Assembly (NCBI GenBank): GCA_022747635.1
Contig: JAKTNV010000007.1
Span: 11,256,497-11,320,496 of the forward strand
From: Hetaerina americana
Taxonomy: Eukaryota > Arthropoda > Insecta > Odonata > Calopterygidae
Reading direction: 5' to 3'
DNA: 64,000 bases
Shown here: one piece after another, positions 36,602 to 47,900 of the stretch
Numbering within the stretch: position 1 is the first letter of the stretch
Layout of the letters: each line of letters begins with the position of its first letter
Made by a program: the position numbers and the translations under genes
Notes under the pieces: model-generated
Databases searched by the model: none
Seen by the model: only the letters and a program-made list of their open reading frames with translations
Told to the model about the DNA's origin: nothing

Positions 36602-37076
36602 TTAGAATTTAATGAAAACAGCAATTTGATCGAGGCAGTTTTTTTCTTGACCTTTTTTTTTGACACAAAAGGGCTTATCGACTATAGGTTTTAAGTAAAA
36701 GTCCCCCAAAGGTTGCGGAAAAGAGCGAAACGCGTCAGGAAAAATTATCGTTGCTAACGGGAGGCTGTACCACAACAACACGCTGTCCGACACCGTTTTC
36801 CACGTGACCGAGACCAAGTACAAATTTGCATCGCTGTCCCACCGCCCTTAATCCCCAGATGTGGTACCACCGGTTCTCATTTTGTTCCCATGGTTGAAAT
36901 GCTACCATTTTGTAACGATGGATAACGTTAAAGTGGCCGTGACGAGGTGCCTGAATGAAGTTCACGACGCCTTCCAGGAAGCGTATCGCAATTGGCAGAG
37001 GCACTGACATTGGTGACTCGATGCACAAGGTTGCTATTATGAAGAATTTTAGTAGCTTAATAATATTTTTCACCAT
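36602..37076 (-). pseudogene. Coding-like stretch with a frame break, unrecognised
   Basis: From 37,076 a 113-codon minus ORF begins MVKNIIKLLKFFIIATLC, which looks like a signal peptide, and continues with a mixed, non-repetitive protein containing PWEQNENRWYHIWGLRAVGQ and KFVLGLGHVENGVGQ. Its codons are clearly more GC-balanced than the AT-rich surroundings, as expected of coding DNA. It stops at 36,735. A second frame, open across 36,602-36,823, continues plausibly with FRSFPQPLGDFYLKPIVDKPFC. A single frameshift, or a missed splice, would join them. The layout (signal peptide, then an extracellular-type domain) loosely recalls the amino-terminal region of divergent insect ionotropic receptors, but this is weak and I do not assign it. 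Confidence 0.35.
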
Positions 37077-37089
37077 ACAAATACAATTT

Positions 37090-40000
37090 TTCGAATGGCA
37101 CTTTCCTGGGGTGGGCTAATCTAATGATAAAATAAACAAATAATCTAAGATAAAGTGAAGCATTCTTAAATTCTCATTTACAGTTTATGATAAATGTATT
37201 TTATCGTTCATGGCTTAACTCACATTTAATCTTTAGTTCTTAAGGATTAAATGGAGCACAAGATTTCTTCAAAGTCTGATTCTGGCATCTTCCTTTCCAG
37301 ACTTGAGGAAAATTCCGCAGTGGGGAATTTGTATTTCTTTTCGTTCCGACTGCATCACACAATCAAAAGGTACCTCCTCCTCCTTTGTTATCCTTAATTT
37401 AACAAAAGGACTGGCCTAAGAAAAATCAAAGCTATGCCACAATTTTTTTTATAATTTCTGAATTAATATCATGCACTTTTGGTTTCGATACCTGCACTTA
37501 CACCGTATTCAAAGAGTCACGAGTATTACATAGAAATAATATTTATTCCTTACTATCATAATATTTAACCACCCATCGTAATGATTTTGGATGTTTAATT
37601 TAATCTTTTTTGTTTTCTATATTTCCTTAAGGCCGAGACCTGCTGATCATGGCGAAAAAGAATTCTTTTGAGTAAATTATATGCAATAGCCATAATGAAT
37701 GATTTGTTTTGTGAGCCTTATAACAATTGACACTGTGCTAGAGAAAGAATTTTGAGGAATAATATAGTTCCCACATTGCCTAATGAACTGTGCAAGATTG
37801 ATCTTTGTAAAAATATTTCAAATAAAAATCACTATACTCAAGTCTATACGAGACACAGCCGCTTTCAGCTAACGAACGTAACTTGGAATAGGGAAACCAT
37901 TTATATCCTGGAATATATGCAATTTCACATTTGAGTTGTATAAAGCAGTGCATAACCTAAAGGAGATATGGATTAAAAAAACACTAATAGCAGTGAAGGG
38001 CGACAACATTTCTGGGCACGAACGGACAAACAATGAGATACATACAAATAAAAGAAACTGAATTTCATTTCTGCAACAAATTTTAGATATTCAGTTAAAA
38101 CCAAACTCGCATTAGTTTTTGCGCAAGCTGAACTCCCCTAAAGTTAGACGGATTAAAATGAGCGAGTACAAGTCACATCGGCCCGAGCGAAAAAACTAAA
38201 AAGAGCTAATTCTAAACAAATATGTTAGCATCATTTGATTTTCAGAAATAACAGAGCTTTTACTGGTAGAATAGTATAACTCTTTAAATCCCAGTTTATT
38301 AATGACTCAGTCAGAATTTATTGATAAAAACCTCGCGCTAGCTAAGTGTTATCGCTAGTACATACTTAGATTAACTTTCATTCACCAATATAACGTATGT
38401 AAATAGTATATTTGAGTTGAATTGTACCAATTAAAATAAATGAAATTTATTAATGGACTGTTTAAATTTATTGCGAGCCAAAGGAAAGTCTTTTTCTGGT
38501 AGATTGATGCTAAATTTAAAAAATATATACACTGGCTAATTTTAAATGCTAAAATAATATAATACATTCAAAGCACGTGAGTGGATAGTTTCCTCATTCT
38601 TTACATGCTTCAACCATTAAAATAAATATCATAGTATCCTTTCCGAGGTCCGCTTTTCAACTCCCAATGATTTATTAAATTATATTTTTAATTATGCTTG
38701 GATATGCACCTTCTACAAATTCAATAAACACAACCTCCAATTTTGGATATTTTAAATCATATATGATTATATTTCAGTTAAATGACCCTAATTTTGACAC
38801 GAATATTTTTTAATGTGACCTTGAGCTACTTAGGAAGTGATCTTATTTGAAAAGTAACAAATAAATTTCAAGTTTGCAACACGGTAACATGACAATATAC
38901 ATTTAAATATGCCAAGGATACATAAAGAGAAAAAACAGAAACCATTATGCACTTAAAATGATCTAGCGAAGTCATTTTTTCCCTTATTCATCAGCATATG
39001 CTACATTTATTCAGTGAAATCATTAGAATAATGGAGTTATTTGATTTGGCTTCCCCCCCATCAAACTTTTCTCTTTATAGTTCACTCCATATTACAATGG
39101 TGGTTCAATATAGTAGGTACCATTGTCAAATAGCTCGTTTTAATGAACCTTTTAGTGATATGATGCATATAGGTAAATAGAAATTTATTATGTAAAATAT
39201 TTCATGACTGCATAAAATAGCGACGAAGGATTAAAGTTTTGAATTTCTAACGAAATATTTTAATGAAAAGTAACATCAATAAACAAATCAGAACTATAAT
39301 GAAAAAATAGTGGTGATATGATTGAAAAGGCTAATTTCGATCATGATATCTTGAGACAAAACTGCATAGGATATGTATAATTCCAAATTTGAAATCCAAA
39401 ATTAAAATTCCCTAAACTATTATAATTTTTTTATTTTGTTCATTTTTATTTGAAAAAGCTTTTTGTTCAGTTACTATACTTAAATTCTTTTATTTAAGAG
39501 CACAAATAAAAATGCCTTACAGTTAACCGAAAGTAATAATAAAGCGCAAATAGTTAGTCCCGGCACTCTAAGTGGTTAAATACAAATAAAAGACAAAAGT
39601 TGGTTGATTTCAACAAAAATGCATAAAATTTAAACGCATATTTTTCAAATTTATGTTTTTCAATGTTTAGTTAACGATGATGGATAATTAATAGTTTTCT
39701 TTCCATAGCTTGAAGATTTTTTTGTTGTTTGTTTTTAAAGTACATAGAATTATCTTTCTTCAATTTTGTAGATAAAAGATTAATTCCTTAATCATTGACA
39801 AAAGTTAGCAAGGTGCAATTTTAATGTAAAGAGTTGTAGGAAAGACTCCATTTGGTCGTGCATCACACAATTCAAAAACATCAAAATATTATTCTAGTAA
39901 ATATCCTTGCCCGTCTACATAATATTTAGTGAAGCTATCTCTATGCGGAGATATTTAGAAAAATTACTCGTGCGGTATTATATATACTAATTTACCCTTA

Positions 40001-43000
40001 AAGCTACTCCTGGAATCCTTAATGTTTCATTGTAGCGTCCTAACTGGTTTAAATTGGTCGTAGTACGACTGGAATTCGTCACTCCCAATGGATTGGAGGA
40101 GAACGCTAAAAGCCTCGGACAATTAATCCCAATTATATGGCAGGAGTTATAGTTTTAACCACTCGTCGAGACAAGACAGACGAATTCAAGCCACAATTAC
40201 TCAGATACGTAAACATGAACAGATACCAACCAGTCATAATTATCAGTTGACGTTCTACAGGTTTATATTATAGGGTAACCAAAGAGATATCCTGTTTTGA
40301 CTGATTAATTAATAGTGACACCGTTTCAAAGAATGATACGGGATTATATCTTACGAGCATTCATCTAATGAAAGTGGAGTTTAATTGTGTCCAAGTGTTA
40401 TTAGTTAAACAAAATACTTTGTATTAACGCTATTTCCAGTGAGGTTGTTTCTCTGATGTATTTTTTAAGTGGAATACCATTTATATTGTATCATACGTTC
40501 TCCTTGAGGAGCAACGTTAAACCTCAAAAACAAGATGGGTCCACAGTAAAATTATGCTTTAAGTGATTTATTTAGAAAAAATACTGAATTTATAAAAATA
40601 ATTCTGTGTAAAACATTATTTAAAAATAAGATGAATACAATTTTTAAATTTTAACTTTTTTTATAATTCTGTTATTCATGAAGTTGTTTAAATTAAACTT
40701 GGGTACCAATTAGATGAGAACGTGCTTAACTCTACAATATAGTTATTTCTCATTCAGTGTGTTTTGCTGCCACCGGGTAACTCCCATAAATAATTCTTAT
40801 ATTTAAAGTTAAATTTACAAATTGATAACGAGTTTCAATATCCTTAAAAGGATTGTAATTAAGGCGTAATAAAATGGAACTCATTACCTCAATTCCAATT
40901 AATGTGTTTCATTATTTAAAGGCCCAAGTGAATTTTAAAAATGTAATATTACTATTTTAATTCCCTAATTTAATTTATTTAATGAACTTATCAGTCGTGC
41001 GTCGAATAAAGTAAGATCCTAATGTCTTTAATTATATTTTGTAATATGGGATGAGATTTGGAATCTGGAAACAGTAATAATCCCTATTATTTCCATATAA
41101 CTTTCATGTGATTCGATTTCCAACTAAGGCACTTGTAGATGGGATTCACCATGTAATTAAGGATAAAAAGTAAAACTGAAAACAAATAGGCCACAAAGTG
41201 GTTTCTTCCTTTTCAACTATAGTATTTCTTATAAAAGTTCCAAAATAAACACAAATTTCCCGTTTATTGAATTGTAATATTTATAATTAGTAAAAGATTT
41301 TAAAGGGGATATAAAATATTATTTTCCCTTTATATAAAAATCAATCCTCAATCAATCATAATCACTTTACCTAGAAATTACCAGACAGATATCATTGAAA
41401 TTAAGTATGTATTTATTCTTCCGGAGACTTTGTGCTCGGCCATAAATCCTACATTTTTCACGATTTTTTTCGGATGCTCTTAAGATTTATGACCGTACTG
41501 AGTTTTATTACGTCGTGAGTACCTTTTTCTCGCGAGACGCCGAATGAGGTGCAAAATCGTTAGACTTCCCTAGCGACATAGTTTATGGGCAGGCAATAAC
41601 GATAGCAGCGCTGTACGAGACGAGCGGATGTAAAAATCATATGGATCACTCCTACCAACATGTAAAAAATAGTACGCGAAGAAAATTAAAAATCAAGGAA
41701 AAGTTACCACACGCCATGATAACAAAAACAGAGCAGTAACTTATGAGAATAATTTGCAGTCATTGTGTTTCTTGGTAATATTTTAGCAATTTCGTGACAC
41801 TAATTTGATCATAACTAGCAGTAGTAATGGGTCAAACCTATTGAATTACATTTCGTGATTTACAAAGTGGTAAAGGTATAATTAAATTAATAAATTACAA
41901 TTGCAATTTCAATCTACAACCTCTCGACAGAAGAAATCCAAAAACACTATGTTGAAGCATAATGTATTCGGTCCTGAAATTATAACTTTAAAAGTGGGGA
42001 ATATTCAACAGAAAAAGCATTTTGTGACGAAACAGCTGTGTCCTATTTTAATTTATTTTTCTTGATAGTGGATGTTTTTAATATTAAATTCCATTTCTCT
42101 ATTTCTCTAAATTTTACTAAAGATTTGACTTAGAAAATGTCTAAAATGCATATAACTTCATTTTAAAGGATTATTTTATTTATTTATTGTTGAATATATG
42201 TTGATGAAAAATTAAAATAAATCACCGATTCATATTCAACCAGTAAAATTGCTCAATACTCCAATCACCACAGGGACCTTGCCACCAATGGGATATAATT
42301 CTCAAAGGCTTATGAAAAATTAGAGATTTTATACGGCAAAATTCGAGCGAGAAAACAGTAGTTAAACCAAACCACCATCGCATATTTCTGGGATTATCAG
42401 GATTTGATTTAATGTCTTTTAACAATCGCGTTTTTGTGTCTGGGAGAAAACCTTTCTCGTTGAAGAAAACCTTTACTCAATCATTTCAGTACTTTCATTT
42501 CTCTCTGCTGTTATATAGATACCCATATTAGACTGAAAATTCTTGAACAACCTTTGAAACAAAAGTTTGTAGTTATTATTTGAAAATAATTTTGCCAAAA
42601 TGTAGCATGTACCAATCAAAAGAGATTTCAATTGCTAATCCTTATAGAGAACAGATATGAAAATTAATTTGAAGGAAAATTTTGATATCTTAAAATAGTA
42701 TACCGTTACTTATAACGTCTTACAGAGGTAGACGAAGCTGTAAAACATCTGTTTGAAGATAAAAGGTGCAGATAAAGAAGAAAGGAAATCACGCTGTAAG
42801 AACATTGGATGTCATTAGGCGTTTTATTAGATCTAACACAAACATTTCTTGACGAAAGCCAACGATGCTGGGTGTTTTATGGTATCTCAAAAGTATAGAT
42901 CTGCCCTACCGGATTTCCTGCAATTTTAATTCTTTAAATTGCACGATGAGACTTTGATCTGCAGATCTACCTCATCTGAACATAAACGTAGTGCAAGTGA

Positions 43001-43600
43001 TTTCTTTAAAATATAATTTAGAGTATTTTTATCACACTGTAGTGCTTTTTTATAAGATTTAAGATGCTATTCACGACTGCTGACGAGTCCCGTATATTTT
43101 ATTCTGATTGGCAACGGAATAGGCGTCTGATGAAACAGGCATTGAACAACTTTAAGGTAATGCTAATGAACTAATCAGGCATTTAAATCCTGACGAGAGA
43201 TTAGCTTCAGCTATCTAGAAAGGATGCCAGGCACTGTAAATCCGAATTCGTACGTTAATTAGTTCATTATCCTACAAAGTACTGCGAAACAAGCAAGATG
43301 GGAGAAGAACAGGAGATACTGAAGAAGAACGAACTAATATTCCCTTGTCCTCTTTTAAGTATACACACTTTCATGGAATAGTATAACGCCTTCATTACTA
43401 TAATGTTTACAAAGCATTAATTATATATTCGATTGCACTGATTACAATCTAATTTCAGCAAAAGGAGTTAAATATTCTCATTCAGCTGGAGACAATTAAA
43501 GTTAGGATATTTCTTATATGTTTCCATCATGAGTCAAAACATAAAACATAACTATTTGGTCAATTATGTTACAGTTATGTAAATTCTATATTAAATGGCA
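37090..43600. other. Long AT-rich stretch, no gene recognised
   Basis: 6.5 kb of very AT-rich DNA with ORFs no longer than about 67 codons and none recognisable. No terminal inverted repeats, tRNA boxes or retroelement motifs were noted. Confidence 0.5.
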
Positions 43601-43605
43601 GAGAC

Positions 43606-43607
43606 TA

Positions 43608-43679
<72 letters not shown>
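43606..43679. repeat. (AT)n microsatellite
   Basis: About 70 bp of alternating AT with one G interruption at 43,613. It forms the left boundary of a 180-bp unique segment whose right boundary is a second AT array. Confidence 0.97.
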
Positions 43680-43680
<1 letters not shown>

Positions 43681-43857
43681 CACTTTTTTAAAGTCTCACG
43701 GACGTGAATAATAATGTATAACACTTAGCACTAGTGGACACAGACAAAAACACAGAAACACACAAAAAAGAGACACTATTTTTCGAATTTTCGGTGGTCG
43801 TTGCCACCTTTATCAAGGAAGAGAGGACAGAACTGAACAAACTGTTCAGTTCTGTCC

Positions 43858-43859
<2 letters not shown>
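43680..43859 (-). other. 180-bp segment between AT arrays, hammerhead-like core and hairpin
   Basis: The minus strand at 43,816-43,789 reads ttgataaa, then a 5-bp stem (ggtgg...ccacc) and gaaa. This has the layout of a hammerhead core with two core substitutions. Next to it on the right side lies a perfect inverted repeat, ggacagaactgaaca / tgttcagttctgtcc, with a 3-base spacer (43,825-43,857). The combination suggests the terminus of a retroelement, possibly Penelope-like, but no protein is present to confirm it. Confidence 0.35.
43825..43857. repeat. Perfect inverted repeat (15-bp arms, 3-base spacer)
   Basis: Left arm ggacagaactgaaca, spacer aac, right arm tgttcagttctgtcc. It directly abuts the AT array at 43,860 and can form a strong hairpin or cruciform. 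Confidence 0.95.

Positions 43860-43916
<57 letters not shown>
43860..43916. repeat. (TA)n microsatellite
   Basis: An uninterrupted alternating TA run of about 57 bp immediately beside the perfect hairpin. The Ile/Tyr-rich ORFs on both strands (43,688-43,924 and 43,734-43,970) are artefacts. Confidence 0.97.
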
Positions 43917-43917
<1 letters not shown>

Positions 43918-43919
43918 TA

Positions 43920-44710
43920 ATCAAGGAATTAAAAGAAAAAACTCAGTTAACTTGCATTAAGATCAAATGAAAGGTTCAAAGTTCTACTAAATCCATAAGA
44001 TTTTTTGAAGGATCAATAGCTACTGGAAAAAACATGAATAATATGTTTATTATAGTATAAAATATAAAAGGGAGAGTTCTGTTGAATAAACTGATGGGCG
44101 GATTTAGGGAAAACGACAGACTAATTTAGTGTATCATTAGGTTGTCTGAGGTAAACCAGATTTTGATTTTCATCAAAGGACATACATTTTTAGTACAGTA
44201 AAAGGAAATCGGCTCGAGCAGGGTTGAAGCATGACAAAAAAATATCAAATGGTGAAATATATTTTATACATAAGCCCTGAAACATTCTTTACAACTGAAC
44301 ACATTGAAGGGAACCTGACCTTAGGTGTGGAGTCTTTCATGGAAGATAAAACTGAGCTATATTTAAATATCTCAAGCATATTCTGCAAATCATGCAAATG
44401 AGCTATATGATGGCGTCAAAGAAGGGAAAATGTTTTTGCAGTTATTTCAGGCCCAAGAATTATTATGCCACTTCAGGACATATGCTTCACAATCATGAAT
44501 GCTTTTATCCACTTCGTAATCAATCCTCAAACTCTCTTCATGAAGATTTTAAAAATGCGAACGAAGGCCGAATATACACCGTTCCTGATTAAAAAAACGA
44601 CATTTTTGAGGATAAGCTCTTTACAAATACCAGAAGCCATTCGTAAAAGGCGTGCGACTGAGCAGAGCACTGAAAAATATTCGTCTGCGAGAAAAGCGAT
44701 CGATAAACAC
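43920..44710. other. AT-rich DNA, nothing recognisable
   Basis: Two overlapping plus-strand ORFs of 66 and 89 codons (44,392-44,592 and 44,465-44,734) carry no recognised motif. No repeat structure was seen. Confidence 0.45.
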
Positions 44711-44719
44711 ATATATTAT

Positions 44720-45700
44720 TTAAAAAGGACTTAAAGGAACTTCCGGCGAAGAGTTTGATAAACGAGGCGGAGGGAGTGAGTGAGTGCCGTTCATTTGGCG
44801 ATTACGTCGGGGAAAGGAGGAGAGAGGGTGAGAGAAAGAGAGAGAAAGAATAAATGCGGGGAAACGCGGGGGAATAATCATGATAAGAAAAAAAACAAGC
44901 AGAGAACACGTCCGCGCCGTAGGCAGGCTTCGATCAAACACGCACGCACACACAAGAACAATTTCACGCACGGAAATATCACACGCCGGAGACCACGTAC
45001 ACAAATACACACACACATATACAGCAGACCGAAGCAAAAGTAGTGCTACCGAAAGAGATAGGGAACAAAAAATTAAAAAGAATAAATAAAATACCAAGAG
45101 AGGGGAGAAAATAAATAAAGATGGCTGGGAAACCACAACCACGGGCAACCTTCTCATCTCCGGTATTGATGTTATCAGCTTGACAAAAAAATGACGCACC
45201 ACAGAGCGGACTGCCTGAGCCGATGTCGATATTCGGGCTCGCCGACATCTCGCCACAAAAGCCCGCGGGAGGAGAGCTTCCCCCCCCCCCCCCCAACCAC
45301 CCAACCCGCCCGGGAGGGAGCGGTGGACACGCACCCGGCGCGGCAGTGCGACGGGAAAAAGCATTATCCTCCGTCCTCCCTCCGAAGCCACCTCCATTAG
45401 AACCACTATCATTTTGGTCGCGCGGAACGTAATCTCCGGCCATCCAAGGTCCACCCGCCCATTGTGAAGAGACGAGAACGCGGCGGGATACGCGACGTGG
45501 AGGAGAAAGAATATGGCGCATCGCACGCCTGGCTGCTACGGCACTTTTGTGAAACACCGGACGAGGATGACGACGGCGTGTATTTTTGCGTACCTTCATT
45601 GAACTCCAAGTTGTCATGGTTACAGATTGGCTGCATGTTTGACTAGAACGTGTGTCTGTGTACGCAAGAACATACGCGGTTGTTATTACACTCATGAGGC
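44720..45700. other. CpG-rich GC island with a C15 run
   Basis: GC-rich DNA with a CA-rich stretch (44,939-45,025), a 15-base C homopolymer (45,280-45,294) and abundant CpG on both sides. A 268-codon minus ORF (44,720-45,526) overlaps a 238-codon minus ORF in another frame and several plus ORFs. None has a domain, and the amino-acid make-up tracks base composition. The properties fit a promoter-type island. Confidence 0.4.
45280..45294 (+). repeat. C15 homopolymer
   Basis: Fifteen consecutive C on the plus strand, the longest mononucleotide C/G run in the window. Confidence 0.95.
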
Positions 45701-47640
45701 GTCGGATTTTATATTTTGCCCTTGCTCTAAAAACGTGAGGCCGTCAAAGTAAAGGAGATAGCGGATGGCTTGTGGTATAAAGGGTTTTCTGCTATCTCAA
45801 CTGGAAATATTAATTTACCCCCGGTGGACGACGCGTCTGCGAAGGACCAATTAGAAATTGAGGGGTGAGGGGTTTCTAATTTGACTTTCAATTAGGTAGT
45901 TTATCTATTCGAGGGAAGGGAAGGAGGAGGATTAATAATCCACCGTAGAAATTACTAATCTCCAAAATTCATAAGGCTTGGGAGCAAAGTCGCTCATTTA
46001 TCAGACTTCGTTATCGACGGCATTACTAGAAGTCGATTCCTTCGCGCTCGCAAGGCCAAAGGATCGATGAGTTATAGTCTATTTCCTTCTTCAACGCCTC
46101 GCCTATCTGAACATTATCCACCTAATGACGGAAAACGTTCGGCTTGGCTGAAAGCGGCTAAATTATTTCTGAAACGGTCGACCCCTTTCTCTGGATGTTG
46201 CTTAACACGAGGAAGGCAGCCTGTGATTGACTTTTGGCTTTGCTGTCGACGAAAGCTAAGGTCTTGTTTGCAGAATCGTTGGATTGCATTCTCTTGCTTC
46301 CAAATATTTCATTAGTAAATGAATAAATGAATTGGAACTGAAACTTTAATTAAACATAAAACTTAATGAATTATCAATTTTTAACTGTCGACCCTTGTAC
46401 TTAATTGTTACATCTAGTATAGTAAAGTGAAGAATGAGAAGTAATATGTTCAAAACTTTTAGTGAATTCTTTTTCGGCCAATTTCTGTAAAAAATAATTT
46501 ATAAATTGTTTGTCAAAATAACAAAATAATCAGTTGATTTACGACAATAAATTGTAAACACGAGTGTTCCACGCAATGTTTCTTCAAACAATATAGAATA
46601 AATAATTCAAAAAAGATTTTTCGAGCACGATTTATTTGTCCTGTGCTGTAAACGTATTTGAAACGGATTATTTTTAGATATCCTGCAGTCTATCTGTTGT
46701 CTTTTTAAATTTAAATTTTCTGCGCGTGTTATTCTTGCAATTACATGGTGACGGTAGCCTATGGAAAGCAGTATCGAAGCATTACATCGAAATAAAACGG
46801 CTGCGGAAATATTGTCATAGTTTTTTTAAGTCTATGGGTCACAATGATTTATTTCACTCATAGCAACCTGCGTATATACAAAAATTCACCAAATTTATTT
46901 AGTCTACCACTCATCGCTCAATCAATGGCATTCAATAATTCAGCGCTAATCGCTAAAAAATGCAAGATACCGGCCCTGCTACATCAAATTCAAGACTTTA
47001 TATATACATGCTGTATAATAAGTCTTCTGAAATAGCCTACCAATATCACCGTGTCCTTTTATATTTTTAATACAAAAGAAAGTTTATTTCACAGGCGGTA
47101 TTTTTCCCACGTTTCACCTTTTGTGTTCCTCTTAACTCGTGCTACATATGAGACGTGGGAGAAGCTGGTAGAAAATTATTCACACGTGCATAGAAACACA
47201 TCACGCACTCCTTTCATTAATCTCCACTTTTTATTTGCAAGGAAAAGATGAGGGAATTCCTTAGTTCTTGGGGAAAAAGAGAGGTTAATTCTGAGATTCG
47301 CAAACTCTCGGGAGAAAATACTAATATTCGCATGCTGGAAACAGAAAGAAGTCTTTGAGAGAAAAATAAGTCTACCTGTTACGGAGATAAAAGTTTAGTT
47401 CGTTGAAACCACACTCGTTCCCGCAAAAGCTGTCTCCAAAGGCGAGAAAACGAAGCCTGCCCCACGTTCTCCGACTTCCTTGCGAGAACTTCCTTTTCCG
47501 CGGTCATTTTGTAACAAAACATTTTCCCGGAAAATCCAGAGCACACTTTTCCAACAGGAGCCTCATTACTCGTGTACCCCGTTTTCTTTTTCACCTTATT
47601 TAAAAAACACACTTTAATACACTGCAATAGTTCCCTCTCC
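45700..47640. other. Mixed to AT-rich DNA, no gene seen
   Basis: Composition falls from balanced (to about 46,290) to AT-rich. ORFs of 60-115 codons have no recognised domain. Confidence 0.4.
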
Positions 47641-47900
47641 ACCCTATATTCATTCTCGGAAAGCTTCAGAGAGAGAGAGAGAGTGAGTTCGCAGCTTTTT
47701 CCCCAAAACCTGATCCCACCAAACACCCCTTACCCAAGATTTTTCTCTCTATTCTAGCTAGTACCTACCGTCGTCCACCCTTTGGCGGTCTTTCCCACTC
47801 CTCCTTTGCTTATCTTGATCCCCTTATCATCTTTGCCCCCCCCCACTACACCCACCCGCAACCTCTTTGTCCTCCCGACCTCACTCTTCACAAACCTTCC
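47640..47900. other. Pyrimidine-rich patch with a GA repeat
   Basis: The run gagagagagagagtgag at 47,668-47,686 is followed by plus-strand pyrimidine-rich DNA to about 47,890. It is a small version of the skewed islands elsewhere in the window. Confidence 0.5.

Noticed and set aside
44720..45526. 268-codon minus-strand ORF with hydrophobic stretches resembling membrane segments
   Set aside because: The hydrophobic runs come from translated TG/TTT-rich DNA (complement of CA and AAA repeats). A second long ORF overlaps in another frame and no family features are visible.
45776..45800. tataaaggg as a possible TATA box
   Set aside because: No initiator-like sequence at the right distance and no open frame downstream.
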